A stretch of 64,000 nt of DNA, taken from NCBI GenBank assembly GCA_917880885.1, contig OU862919.1:14154001-14218000 (forward strand). Direction: 5' to 3'. The DNA comes from Limnephilus marmoratus. Its lineage: Eukaryota; Arthropoda; Insecta; Trichoptera; Limnephilidae. Shown one piece after another: positions 39,078-51,224 of the stretch (the stretch's first letter is position 1; each line of letters starts with the position of its first letter). The notes under the pieces are model-generated. The model did not search any database and had not been told where the DNA came from. It saw only the letters and a list, made by a program, of their open reading frames with translations. The translations under genes were made by a program, and so were the position numbers.

Positions 39078-39963
39078 TTAGGTCCTTACATATGAAATTG
39101 GCGTTTTGCCGTACTGGCAACTTTGATCTCAAATATCTTCTCTTTGGTTAAGAATTCCAAATTCAAATTTATACAGCTATTTACTCATGTATTTGTGTTT
39201 TGAAAATTATAATTCATTTGTTTTTTCCTTAATTTTTTTTTTCTTTGCGTCACTTAGTTTACAAAATTGAAAAGTTGAAATATCGCGTTATTTACGAGTA
39301 CGAGTTACCGTGGCACCAGTACTGCAGAAACGGCTAGAAGGATTAATGATGTGTATGGCGACGGTGCCGCAAAAGAAAACACAGTGCGTTTTTGGTTCCA
39401 ACGTTTTCGTTCTGGAAATTTCGACCTGCAGAACAAGCCCCGTGGACGGCCGGAGACCAAAGTTGATAATGAAGAATTGAAGGCTATTGTGGAAGCGGAT
39501 CGTGATAAAACTGTTTTAATCCACTTGAAGCAAATTGGGAAGGTGAAAAAGTTTGAAAGGTGTGTACCTCACGAATTGAGTGAAGCAAATCAACAAACGC
39601 GCGTTAGAACGCAAGACCACACACTGCACAACAGACGGCTACCAATATAGAGGAGCTTCAATTGGAATGTCTAAAACATCCACCGTACTCTCCGAACCTT
39701 GCCCCAACAGATTACCATTTTTTTCAAAATTTGCCTAACTTCTTGCAAGGGAAAAAATTCAACTCCGATGGGGCCGTTATAAACCGCTTTCAAAGATTTT
39801 ATTGATTCCCGTCCGAATGGTTTTTTTAGTAAAGGGATCGATGAACTACCTAAGAGCTGGCAAAAGTGCATAGATAGCAATGGTACATACTTCAACTGTA
39901 TCTTAAAAAATCAACTTTATGTTCCTCCCATACAAAACGCCAATTTCATATGTAATGACCTAA
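39078..39963 (+). mobile_element. mariner element, internally deleted, copy 2
   Basis: Both ends are intact: TTAGGTCCTTACATATGAAA at the left and its inverted copy (one mismatch over 30 bases) at the right, flanked by TA on both sides. 886 bp. Same subfamily and same deletion junction as copy 1. Confidence 0.92.
39266..39900 (+). pseudogene. mariner transposase, internally deleted, copy 2
   Basis: KYRVIYEYEL(P)-like start, then NDVYGDGAAKENTVRFWFQR and FRSGNFDLQNKPRGRPET, which keep the helix-turn-helix region. A deletion then removes the ...PSQTTSELA... segment (39,500), and a larger one the first two catalytic Asp regions (39,600). The C-terminal end, with the third Asp region (HPPYSPNLAPTDYHFF, Asp to Asn), survives out of frame. 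Non-functional. Confidence 0.85.
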
Positions 39964-41098
39964 TATTACAATATTATATATTGCAGTATTACAAAGATTA
40001 CGACAACATATTACATTTGTATTCTAATTTCATATTTGAATTATTAAAAGAAGGCGCTTTTTTATTTCATTACGTACCCCTCTTTGTCCTCAATTCAATA
40101 TCTTTATGATTGCACGTCGTTATTTTGTAGCCACCCCATATTAAATTTTCTTTTACCGTCTCAATTGAAAGCCTTTGAAAGAGTAATATACAAGAGTAAT
40201 AATAACATGTTTCTATGCGCGGGGCATATTTCCTCTCTACGCTCCACTATGTTATGCTAACCAACTCTTGTTATGTTATATCAATGACCATCTCCTTTGG
40301 GAGATATATGGTTTGGTATTGTGTCAAACTTAGTCCAAATTAAATTACTTTTTTGTATAAAATTTATGATTGGATTCTTTGTGATATTGAAGTAAAAGTA
40401 ATTTGAATTCTCAAACGGAATTTATTGTCACATAAAAAACAAATTTAACACTTCTAAATCTGACAATAACATTGCAATTGTTTTTGTTGCGGATTCTTGC
40501 CATCTACCGAATAACACCATTGCGTTACACCTAAAGAGGTAGGTAGCAGTGGCGGTCCGTAAGTTTTCAGTGAGCTGGAGTGCTAAGATTGAAAAATGCG
40601 ACGTTATTAACCCGTTTGTTTGTTTAGGAATAAATACATCCCAAAACACGTAATTGCGTTATACTTTCACAAGACCAAAAACGTCCCGAGCAACCTTACA
40701 TTTCAAAAGCTATTTATCTCTCTTCCTCTCATGCAAACATGTGTATTTTTCTTTTAACCAGAAAGAGAACAAAATAATGCTTCTTATTGTCTTTGAAATA
40801 TGAAAGCTATCTTGTAGAGATATTTTACAAATATTATACAAATCCAAAGTGACGGTTTTAGAATTTACGCGCGAAACCGAGGCTTCCGGATTGTGAGGTG
40901 CGAATGTATTGAACCAAGCAGACGGGTTAATGTTGTTGTAGCTGAAAATGAATTTTATATTTTTTTATCAAATTTTCTATGAAATAATCATGAAAAAACA
41001 ATAATTGAAGGATGCGAAAAAATAATTATTTATTTTCTTGATATTACTACTATAAATAATAAGATTTAATAATAAGATTTTAATAATAAGATTTTATA
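39964..41098. other. unassigned stretch
   Basis: Mostly AT-rich. CAGTGGCGGTCCGTAAGTTT at about 40,548 resembles a hAT-type terminus also seen inverted at 60,655 (CAGTGGCGGCTCATGC), but no partner end is visible. No coding domain recognised. Confidence 0.4.
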
Positions 41099-41774
41099 AA
41101 ATAAAGAAACCGAACATTTATGAATACAATCTTGACAAAATTATATTAAACTCAGTAGAAACAATAAATGATCTAGGTATTATTTTTAACTCAAAACTTT
41201 TATTAGCCATATAACTAATATTATTAATAGAGCAATGAAAATTTTAGGATTTATTATTAGAATAACCAAACAATTTTGTAACATTGATACTATTCGCATT
41301 TTATACATAACGCTAGTGAGAAGCATTTTAGAATATAACTCTACGATTTGGGCTCCACATTACAATATCCATATTCAAGCGATTGAAAAAGTCCAGCATA
41401 GATTCCTTAGGTATATTAATTTTAAATTAGGTATTCCAAGAGAATCCGCGGACTATGACATGTTAATAAACTGGACTAATCTCGTAAATTTATCAGATCG
41501 CAGAAAAATCTGTGATTTATTTATATAATATAAAATAATTCACTCGGTCCTGCATACCCCTGATTTAATAGAACTAATACGATTTCATTGCCCTGGTCGC
41601 GCTAACAATAGACTGACTCTACCGTTCTACTATAATAACACACATACATTATCACATTATTACTCACCAATCAGTCGATTACACATTTTGGGAAATGAAT
41701 ATGCTAACATCGGCGACATTTATTTCTTAAAATTAGCGCAATATAAACATGCACTCATAAATTATTTTTCCTAA
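41099..41774 (+). pseudogene. LINE ORF2 C-terminus (family gamma)
   Basis: Reads KKPNIYEYNLDKIILNSVE, TINDLGIIFNSKLL, then a small deletion and frameshift near 41,205, then HITNIINRAMKILGFIIR, TLVRSILEYNSTIWAPHY, IEKVQHRFLRYINFKL and DRRKICDLF. A TAA at 41,526 breaks the frame. It continues in phase YKIIHSVLHTPDLIE, RLTLPFYYNNTHT to the true stop at 41,772-41,774. Jockey-like post-palm and C-terminal region, 5'-truncated. Confidence 0.88.
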
Positions 41775-41998
41775 ATGTAACTTTATATACGCAATATGGA
41801 CATGTTGAAATGAAATGATGATATTTCTCATTGTTCTTTTTGTTGTGATACACAAAATAATTGTATGTTATTTTTAAGTTTAAAACTACTATTATGTAAT
41901 GATATTATTTTTCTTACTTTTGTACTCTATTATATGTTTATTTATAAAAGGCAGTATAGCCGTTTACCGTTTATGTATTTAAATTAAAATTAAAATAA
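41775..41998 (+). mobile_element. 3' UTR and tail of LINE gamma
   Basis: About 200 bases, ending AGCCGTTTACCGTTTATGTA then AAATTAAAATTAAAATAAAAC, an AT-type tail instead of a pure A run. Confidence 0.6.
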
Positions 41999-42041
41999 AA
42001 CAAACAAAAATTATAGTAAGTGAAATTTTCAAAATTTTAAG

Positions 42042-42261
42042 TAACCCCCGACACAAAAATGTGCTGATGACCTTGAAACGCTGGAACATATTTTCATGAA
42101 TTTTAGCTAAGAACCATCACGATCACGTCAGCTTTTAAACAAAAAAACCGTAGCATAATTGATCCATTCGTTTAGGAGCTGCGATTCCACAGAAAGACAC
42201 ACAGATACGCAGACACATACACAGTCAAACTAATAACACCCCTCTTTTGCGTCGGGGGTTA
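42042..42261. mobile_element. 220-bp element with 17-bp TIRs (TAACCCCCGACRCAAAA)
   Basis: TAACCCCCGACACAAAA at 42,042-42,058 and its inverted copy with one change at 42,245-42,261. The inside has GATCCATTCGTTTAGGAGCT and GACACACAGATACGCAGACA, phrases common in insect dispersed repeats. No coding. Confidence 0.65.
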
Positions 42262-42711
42262 AAAATTAACAAACATGTTAACAACTTCTTGGAAAAAAAA
42301 ATTGTCAATTATCAACACTTACATTATAAAGGGAGGATCTTATATCTTATTACTTAATTGAGTATTTTAATTTTAATTGCATTCATAGTCACAAAATTCT
42401 TATTGCACGTGTTAAATGAAAAAAAAAACACTTACCTAATCAAATCACCATGCGCGAGAAAAAACATACAAACTCACAACACAATCACGCCGGACCGGCC
42501 GGCAACCTCAGCTGATGATGGCGGTTGACACACGAGCCACGAACTCATCCGAAGTCAGCCGAACGATGCGCGATTATTCACGAACGCGGAGTTTCGGTGC
42601 GGCCGAAGGTTCGGCAGATTTTCTGCCGAAACTAGATTGTTTTTGTTGAAAGTTGCCGAAACCGAAACCGAAGTATGTGAAAAATAATCTTGATAACTAT
42701 AAATAAAAAGG
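42262..42711. other. unassigned stretch with GC-rich hairpins
   Basis: TTCGGCAGATTTTCTGCCGAA (about 42,610-42,630) is a 9-bp-stem hairpin. GCCGAAACCGAAACCGAAG at 42,652 relates to the 86-bp unit at 28.6 kb. CGCCGGACCGGCCGGC lies at 42,488. No gene seen. Confidence 0.45.
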
Positions 42712-42950
42712 GAGTGTGCAATTCGCACGCGATAGAAGTGAAAACTTCAGAAAACTAAAATAGACAAGCGTGGGGAGGCTACAAAGCACCGCACAAATAG
42801 GAGACCGATTATACAATCTCAATCTCTCGCAGGCCAAATCCTATAGATGTATGTGTTTTTCCCTTTTTAGTATCGCTATTTTTCGCTTCTCGAGTTTCAA
42901 ATCACAACGGTGCTAAAGAAGTTTTCACTTCAATTACTTTAACGCGTGCC
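42712..42950. mobile_element. repeat family N, copy with inverted ends
   Basis: GATAGAAGTGAAAACTTC (42,730) and its mirror GAAGTTTTCACTTCAAT (about 42,918) lie near the two ends. Parts recur at 32,805, 34,269 and 43,296. Its left end (GTGTGCAATTCGCACGCGAT) is also the 3' end of SINE-D. Confidence 0.6.
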
Positions 42951-42964
42951 TGATCAAGCAGTGC

Positions 42965-43240
42965 CCATTTAAAAAAAATCAGAGTGTGTAATTCACACGC
43001 GGTAGAAGTGAAATTAGAAAATCGCTAAATGTCGCTTTCTTTTCTTTTGCTTGTTTTTTTTAAGTGGTTTGAAGATTGGATATTGATTTCACAAAATAAA
43101 AATGTTGTTTAAATTTCGTAGGATTCGAACCCTCGTTCGCTTGATGTCTGTCTCTCTGACCGCTGAGACTTGTTAGGCACCTTGCCAACAACGTTATGGA
43201 AGGCACACGCCGAGGTGCGCATTTACCGCATTATATTAGA
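42965..43240 (-). mobile_element. SINE-D copy 3, full length
   Basis: Minus strand: head with box B GAGGGTTCGAATCCTACG (at 43,115) and a D-arm-like CATAACGTTGTTGGCAAGG, body, and 3' end CACACTCTGATTTTTTTTAA. Right end near 43,240. Confidence 0.75.
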
Positions 43241-43463
43241 ACCGAGTTTTTTTGTGGTACCTACTGAATTGTGACGCATTTTTTACCAGAATTTTAAGTC
43301 ACTAACGGCGCCAAAGAAAATTCACTTCAATAAAACGATTAAATTCAAAGCAAATCCAATTTTTAAAATTGATTAAACCGGAGGTACCGACAGACTGAAA
43401 GACCGACAGCGGAAATAAATATTTTTGGTGTTTTTCCACGGAGAAATGTATAAATATTTAAAA
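43241..43463. other. spacer with a family-N end
   Basis: AAGTCACTAACGGCGCCAAAG...TTCACTTCAATAAAACG (about 43,306) matches the family-N right end. Nothing else recognised. Confidence 0.4.
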
Positions 43464-44092
43464 CTAGCTGGTTCCCGGCATGCGTTGCTATGCCATTTAA
43501 CAAAGAAATTGTTTCTTCCTGCGTGTCCTTTCCCATTCGTACTGTTCCCCTTCCGCCCCCCCCCCCATTTCTCTCCCGCACCCTCTTCCCCTCACGCGTT
43601 TCCACACCGCCTCCTCCACCTTCCCTCTCCACACTGCACTCCACTGCGGATATTGGAAGCCCACAAACCCCCCTCCCGAGTTGCCCTCCCCCCTCCCAGA
43701 TTCCCCTCCACTCCCTGGTTCCCTTCACCCCCCCCCCCTCCCGCATTCCATAAACCAATTCTTGGTACATTTAGTTTTCAAGCAGCTCGCATACCACCTA
43801 TCGCAAATTTTTTTTAATACAAATTTCATAATGCAATACCAGACGATAACGAACACGACAAAAAAGAATTATCCAATTTGGTGTATTAGTTCGGAAGTTA
43901 TGCGCGTACATACATTTCAGCGATTCATTTTTGTACAAATCTCATAATGCCATAGCTCACCAGTAGTTTTATATAAACCTTGTCCTGACAATAACGAACA
44001 CAACAAAAAAAGAATTATCCAATTTGGTGTTGTCGTTCGGAAGTTATGCGCGTACATACATTTCGGCGATTCATTTTTATTTATATAGAAGA
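43464..44092 (-). mobile_element. Helitron-like non-autonomous element, both ends visible (629 bp)
   Basis: On the minus strand it starts A|TCTTCTATATAAATAAAAA and ends GGGAACCAGCTAG|T at 43,464. Two direct sub-repeats near the 5' end each hold GAATCGCC/GCTGAAATGTATGTACGC and AACTTCCGAAC. The plus strand is extremely C-rich at 43,545-43,740, giving spurious proline-rich frames. No Helitron proteins. Confidence 0.8.
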
Positions 44093-44662
44093 TAGATAGT
44101 GTTACTTTACGGAATTGATTCCCGTGCGAGCTAATAGCGAATTGACCCCTTGCACAGGCCCTCCGCCCCCCTCTCCCCGCGCCGCGCGGCGCCCGTAGCC
44201 AAGCGCCGAGCGGCTCCCCGCATTCATTCCTCGGCCGACCTTCGGCATAACAACTGTGTCCCCGTGATTGCGCTCCCCGTAAACTGAACTCGCGATGTTT
44301 TACTTTGATTGTGCATTGTGCTCAAGAAGCTCCCGCCTAACCAGTACCCGTCTGACGACTGCCTATCTCCTGTTTGTGAGTACCAATGAACCTTGCTTTC
44401 CCTCTGTGTGCTAAGAACTGACATTTAACTTCACTATATACGCGTAGAGAGAGAGTTGATAGAACAATAGCATTTTAGTTAGCCAAATAACCATGTGTTT
44501 AGTGCCGAGGCTGGCTTGTGTATAATCCTGTTCACCTTTAAATGAATAAACCCTTTTTCGTGCATAACTACTGTGTTCTGATTGAGGAAGGAGACCTGGA
44601 GATTTTGAGGAAAGGAAGGGGAGTAGGAATTTACAAGCGAACCACAAACACTCGCCCTGGGT
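44093..44662. other. unassigned, with a CpG-rich patch (44,160-44,225)
   Basis: A GC- and CpG-rich stretch with the palindrome CGCGCCGCGCGGCGC, unusual for this window. TGAATAAACCC at 44,540 and a purine-rich end (44,585-44,630) are LTR-like, but termini and target repeats could not be matched. It could be a promoter or an old LTR. Confidence 0.35.
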
Positions 44663-45002
44663 TTAACCCATTACCTCCATGAATTATTTTTTATTTTTAT
44701 AAACTTGAATCATCATTATAACCCGATAGTATAGACTTAAAGAAGAGCCCAAAATCAGTTTTAGAATTTTCCGCCCGCCCACCCTCTCACTCGAGCGTCT
44801 AGAAAATTGATGCCTAAACGCAACTCTTGGAGGTAACCCCTCTAAGCAAAATTTATGTCAACTATGGGTTAAGTGCAGTCTACTGTGAGATTTATATTGA
44901 TAATATAAAATAAATGATTGCCTTTGTTTATAATTCAATGAAAAAAAAAATATTAATGGAAAATACGCAAAATAATAAAAAATTCAATATTTAAAAAAAC
45001 AT

Positions 45003-46510
45003 TCAAGAATGAGGAAAATAACCAAATCTAAGCAAATTATTCTTTAAGTGATACTGTTCGAAGTAGTCAAAATGAAGGGCTCGGTTGCAGGCCCGGCACC
45101 GGTAGCCTGTTAGATTTTTTTTACACAGAGCATAACGAATATGAGATTTGCCACGACATTGCAAATGAAATTTTTGCATTCGAGGCACACAATTCCCATC
45201 TTCTGCGTCATGGCCTTCCTTCACAGGAGGTTCTCCGAATTCGATATTGATCTGATTTGGAAAAGACAATAAAAGAGTACGGGTAAACTCCACATGGAAT
45301 GCCTTCTGGGAAAGGTTTCTCTGTTGCTTAGTCATCTTCTGGTTTCCCATATCATGCTCGTACTTCCTCAAGAAGCATTGCAACTTCCATCCATTTACAA
45401 GAGACAAGAGCGCTGCTGAGGCAAGATACAAATAAAGGCTAGTACCACTTCTTGGACTGAACGTTGATCCGATAATTTTGTATACCATTATCATGGAGGT
45501 CCACCCATTCCCAAATTGTAATTTTGTATTAACGCCGGGCAATCGATTTTTTGCATGCTTTCTCCAAATTGTTGCCTTTTTTGTCTTTCTTCAATATCTG
45601 CCAACGCTGCACTTGACGTACTGGCTCCATTCGATCATAGTTCGTGGCCACTGTTACTCCACGGCTGTCCTACCAACGGCATACGAGGATTTGATTTTCT
45701 ACGTCTACCACCGCATCAAATTTATCTATAATTATAAAAGCGATGAGAGTTAAACTTTTGCTAGGTAAATGAACGCTATGCGCAAGGGAAATACAAAAGA
45801 AAATTATACCTTTAGGCAATTGCTTTCCTGTCTTCAACTTGCCTGAAGCTTCAAGGTTAAGAAGCTACATGTGCCAGTAGCGCGCATTCTCTTATCCTTC
45901 AGGACACTCATCAAATGGTGAGATGTGAAGAAATTGTTCATAAATAGCTCATGGCGTATGGGGAACTCTATATATTCTATCGTAGAAGTAGGGCGGATAA
46001 TCCCTGATCTAATTAGGGGTCATATGTATCCGATGCTCCGGAATACGGCATTGCTTGGAACAGGTATCCTTAGACCACTTTTGTTTATAGTGAGGCTTCT
46101 TTTTGTACTGTAGTTTTGATTTTTTGGCTGGTGGTGCATTTGAAATAGATATTCTCAAGGTATTACGACTCACACAGGACGATGTCGAAGGCTGACTCCA
46201 GTGAAGGTCATTAGCGAATTCATCTGGTTCATGCTCGCCAAGGCATGACTCATCAATTTTCGAATTTCGATGTTGCGCTCGATTACAAATGTGCCGGCAA
46301 TATCTCGAAAGTTATCCACCTCCGCATCTTCGTTATTTTTCATAAAATTATCGTCAATATGCTCTTCGTTCTTCTGTTTATCAACGTTCTCTGAATAGCG
46401 CGTTATTAACAACATTATTGTCATCACTTTCACATACGCTAAAAGAGTGCTCCAATTCTGCCACCATTTCATCTTGATCCAACGATTTCGTTTTATGACG
46501 ACGAATTATG
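45003..46510 (-). pseudogene. piggyBac transposase, internally deleted and frameshifted
   Basis: From the right: RRHKTKSLDQDEMVAELEH, an acidic N-terminal part, then HEPDEFANDLHWSQPSTSS. A deletion removes most of the catalytic region. Then MSVLKDKRMRATGT, KQLPKG, DKFDAVVDVENQILVCRW, GVTVATNYDRMEPVRQVQRW, VDLHDNGIQNYRI and KKWYWPLFVSCLSSALV, in shifting frames. It ends with the cysteine-rich domain (HLQCRGKSHIRYALCKK, YRCRACNRALHFDYFEQYH) in the 179-codon frame 45,003-45,542. 'RATGT', 'VDLHDN' and the terminal Cys ribbon are piggyBac-specific. At least one catalytic Asp region is missing, so it is inactive. Confidence 0.88.
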
Positions 46511-46519
46511 TAGGTATAG

Positions 46520-47234
46520 TGTAGCGGTAAGAACCGCTAAGACACTATATTGCTCAATGGATTCGACCAGTGTGGTTGGCAGCATTACAAGCCATCTGTA
46601 TTCCGAGGTTGGTGCCCATGCTTCGCAATAGTTCGAGAGCGCCGCGGGCACATAAGTACTTCAGTTTGGTTCCAGGCGACTTGTGAGACGGCCGACGGCA
46701 TGTGGATCCTGACAGAAACACGACGGGCAGAAGATCTCACAGATTCACAGACCTCATGGGAATTATCAATCACGTATCGTTATTATATTTTCATTGGTTT
46801 TCTCATACATAATTTAACAGACTATTTGTCGTTTAATAGTTCTAGGGCAATTTTAATAAACGACTGGCGCCTTCCATCTTTCAATCTTAGAAGCAACTTA
46901 TGATACAATATGCACTGTTTTCTTGGAGCAGTCGCCATACCCTGAGTATAATCATTTAATTTATTTAGAGTCTCTTTTGTTGATCAAACCTTGTATTTAT
47001 GATTAAATATTATATTCCCTTTATAGCCTTTAATTTCATTTAGTATTGATTACCATATTCACATGTCTTACCTACCCTGAGCTTAGCATTACCTTACTAC
47101 AAGATTTAACTTTCATAACCTCAATATTCCATTCTAACAGTAAGATGTCGATTCACACATTTAATTACCACGAGGTTAACCAAATACGTTTAATTACGTT
47201 ATATTTTGGCACCAACGCGACATAAAACGTTTCA
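46520..47234 (+). repeat. 5' LTR of the non-coding LTR element
   Basis: 715 bp. A hairpin AGCGGT-AAGA-ACCGCT stands at 46,523-46,538. The 117-codon open frame at 46,550-46,903 is repeated in the other LTR only because the LTRs are copies. Confidence 0.95.
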
Positions 47235-47235
47235 G

Positions 47236-47251
47236 TGGCGACCCAACGTGC
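47236..47251 (+). promoter_or_regulatory. primer binding site
   Basis: TGGCGACCCAACGTGC starts one base after the LTR. TGG plus a tRNA 3'-end complement is the normal minus-strand priming site. The tRNA species is not assigned. Confidence 0.8.
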
Positions 47252-50200
47252 TTTGAACTATTTTATCATATTTTGTTTCGTTTAAAATATATTATCTAGT
47301 GGGTATACATTTTTTTGACGGTGGAATTCTGTGAGGTCATCTGCGTTTCTAGATGGATTTACATGTAAGTCTTTTTGAACATTTAATGTTAATTTATTAT
47401 TGCATATTCTCTTTGTCAGCCTGGATCAAACTCATTATTTTATTCAATTCCCTTTGAAACTTTTATTGTAGCCGTGAATAATTAATTAATGCTCAAATAT
47501 TGTTCGCTTCTCGCAGATTAATTATGACAAACTTTGGAACCACTATTTGACTATTTGAATCTTAATTGTTCGTTGAATTTGAACGATCTATTTTATCATA
47601 TTCCTTGTTGTGTTCAATACATGAAATACAAAAATCGTCTAATTATTTTTCCGATTTTTTTTTTCAGAAAATGTAGGTACTTTTAGCCTCAGTTTGTCAC
47701 AATGTAGCATTCATGGCTTCAGGATATCTCATGGCGTTAATCTGGGATTATAGGTTATAATGCCGAGTACAATTTAAATTGGACCACAATAATAATTAAA
47801 CTATTATGGCCAGCATTTTTCTAATGATAAGCGGTGGAAATCATTTTAGACGTCAGATTTCTTCACGCAGATCTGCGGAGGTATTGCTGGGACCAGTTCT
47901 TCGCAACAAGCGGGTTTAATTTTTTTTTCATTAATTTAATTACTAGTGGATATAATTGTATTGACAGATTTTGACTTTTGGGAAGTTTTTAAATCATTAA
48001 TTCTGTTATTATCTTCTTTTGGTAATTTTTTAAATTTTTAGATCCGTTTTGCAGTTGATGGTTTTTCAAATTTGTTGAGCTGACATGAAGATCGATGTTT
48101 TAGCTCATTCCTTTTGACAAATCTATCGTTTAGTTAATGGGGATTTAAAATCTTTTTGGTTTAATTATCGATTTAAAATCTAATTTTATTGGGGGTTGAT
48201 AAACTTTACCGATGTCCTGATTTCAGAATAATCTGTACAGTATTCTGTTGCATCATGATATATTAAACTTTATCAGGGTAGATTCGTTCATTTTGTTAGC
48301 ATCGGAGGACATTTTGGATATGTGTCTCGATTGAAAATTGCTGGTTTTAATCGGGACTTACAGATCACAATGATTACTTTGATCTCTCAAATATTTAGTT
48401 TTATTGTTCTGTTGGATTTAAATTATTGGGTCATTTTCTTAAATTTTTTTTTAACTTCAGATCTTTTCACATTTAATTTTTTTTCTCAGGTTTTCTACTA
48501 AAAATGGGCATACGTATTGATTTCATCGGGATTTTTCATATGTACGTTTCAGGAGTTTAATTTACGGTTCATTCTGGGATTGTTATTACATCCTTTTAGG
48601 GTTCTACATGTGATAACATATTGTTAGTTCGTGCTGTGTTTTTTCTCTTAGTACGGATTTTACAAAAATTTATTTTTTTATTTTTTTACTGGAATTTTTT
48701 TCTCATAGTGACATCTGTGGTCAGTTAGTAGTACTTTCTAGCATTGAGTTGTGAGGCCTCGCTTATTAAAAGCATAGTAATATTCAGGTTACATAGTTTG
48801 ACGATAGATGTCAGTAGTGGCATTTCTGAATTAATATAAATATAAATCGAACAATTTTTGTCATGATTTACTGCGATACTTAAATTGGTTTTTGCGTGAT
48901 ATCAGATAAAATTTGAGCGCACATCAAATTACACTTCCATAAGTACCATGTCTCTTTTGAGGGATTATTTTATGTTTTATTAATTGTTATTAAATATTTT
49001 ATTTGATAAATACAGCGTTGGTTTGTTCCGTCACAAATAAATGCTCATATTTTTCAATTGTGTTCGTGTACGTTTTGTCTGTCTGTAATTTGTCTTGTGT
49101 TCGTAATACATAGTCAGGTTGTTTTCTCGGGGTGGTGTAGTAAGTACCTGCATAAAACAGGTCATTCTTGCGGTGGTACCATATAACTGGTGTCGCAGTT
49201 TAATATTCTGATCAGGTATTACCTCGTCAGGTTTTCGCGGAAAATGCGAACGTTTAGCACATGAATATACACATGGGGCGTGGCTACGCTTATTTTATTG
49301 ATCAATATTTGGAAGTTGGTTTCATATCATCTCTTCGGAGGATTTTTAAATGATGTGTAAACAGACTCTTGGTTATTGTTGATTTTGATGATAAGATTTG
49401 CATATTTTATCTGGTTCTGGTTAGTTCTGGATAATGGGAACAATTCATTTCCCATCTCCTCGGAGGTTTTAGCGGAATGACAGTTTGGCATAGGGCCGTA
49501 GGTGGTGGTTTAACACTAAACACATGTGGTACATCGTAATATGGTATTAATATTACATTAAATGGTGATAAATTTCACTGCAATTCTATCTCTTTGAGGA
49601 TTTACACGAGATTATGTGTACGTATTTAGTATTTATGTCTTGTGGTTGTTTAGGTTTAACAGTTATATTTTTATGCGTGTTAATTAATTGTTCAGGAAAA
49701 TATTTCAGAAGATAGTATAATTTTTTTCTACAATTTTATATTTCACATTATAAACGGGGTCATTTTACAATGAAGATATTTTTTCATTATTTTTTATAAG
49801 AATTTTAAATAGTAATAAAAGATATTTCTTTTGTTTTAAAATAACAATTAACTTTCATTAATTTTCTACGTTGAGTGTTATGTGTTCACTTTGTTCCTGA
49901 TCTCTGTTTCAGTTTGATTTTATGAGTTCATATTTGATTATTAATGTTGATCTTTTTACTGCACTTCGACCATGATTATTTTTTTTTTACATTTGGAATT
50001 AGAGAGACAAAATTTTTTTTTAAGTCTGAAGTTAGACATTGTTAAATATTTAATAAATTTGGAATTATTTTCTGGGCGAATTCAGCGACATCTATGTTCT
50101 CAAATTATAATCAACACTATATTCTTGGGAAATGATTTAATATTTATTGATATAAATTTTACTTGCTGTTTTTGTGAAGTCTAATTGAATATAATCATAT

Positions 50201-51211
50201 TGGCATTTTTCATTTTTGAATTTGATCGATTAATATTTATAATTTGAATATTGCGTTGTGCTTCTGTGGTGATTAACATTATAACATACATAGATTTAAA
50301 TGATGCATTCCATATGTTTTTCAAAGGTTATTTATAATATGGTCAGGGTGACTTTTTGCCTTTTAGGATCTCAGTCGATGAAGTTTTTAGTACTTTGGCA
50401 CTGTTTTAATGTAATATAATATTTTAAAGTTTCCTTTTTTAATTAGATTTTGTTTTGAGAAAACCAATTTTAGGCAGGTTCAGTTTTAGGGAACGACAAG
50501 AAACTGGATTATTTGGGTCTCACAATCTGGACTACTTCTTCAACTATTCGAACTACTTCACATCGGAAGTTCATCATCTTACTCGGATGGCGCATTTCAT
50601 TGCAGTTTTCTGATCTCCACTCTATATGGAACTTCTTGCACTTTCTGTCACTCAAGGATTTTCTTCAGCTTTCACAAGATGCAGTCTTGATCATCATACA
50701 TCTTCATTCATATTGGGCGGCAGAGCTAGCAGCGCGGGAAAATTTTCATCACCTACACAGAACCTCACTTAATGACTTTCTTCTGCTCCAGTTTGGATTA
50801 TTCATCATAAACGCAAATCAAGATCCAATTAGTGCGGCGATGTACGCAGACGGAGGAATGGTCTGATTTCGGCGTTTTTTTTTCCATCTCTACCTTGGGC
50901 CATCTGGGGTCATCAGTTATTGAATGCATCATAATAGGAGAGATGCTGCATAGTTTGACGCGACTTTCTTTTCATCGCTTTACATTGAAGTCATGCCTAC
51001 AGTATTGCAGTACGGTGGTCACCGCTTCCTCCATGAAGTACATTATATGGATTGGGAGTACTTCTATCACCAGGATCCTTCCGGCTAACAATCATTATAT
51101 TTTGGCGTCTTCCAAGACTAACATTTACGACCAAGGCTCACATAGTATGCAGTTCTCTTCAGGAAGTGACACATGGACCTCATGATTTCCAGGAGGAAAT
51201 ATTTTCTCTTT
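47252..51211 (+). other. interior of the LTR element, no coding capacity
   Basis: About 4 kb of mostly T-rich sequence, followed from 50,490 by ~700 bases of less biased composition rich in CTTC, TCATC and ACTTC. That terminal part holds several overlapping 90-117-codon frames of unknown worth. A packaging signal is expected near the primer site but cannot be seen by eye. Confidence 0.7.
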
Positions 51212-51221
51212 GGTGGAGGGG
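51212..51221 (+). promoter_or_regulatory. polypurine tract of the LTR element
   Basis: GGTGGAGGGG, then TAA, then the LTR start TGTAGCGG. Same layout as the gypsy element at 4,497-4,513. Confidence 0.7.
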
Positions 51222-51224
51222 TAA

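Noticed and set aside
43425..43947. Proline-rich proteins of 87-135 codons on several frames
   Set aside because: They come from the C-rich part of a Helitron; all frames are open because of composition.
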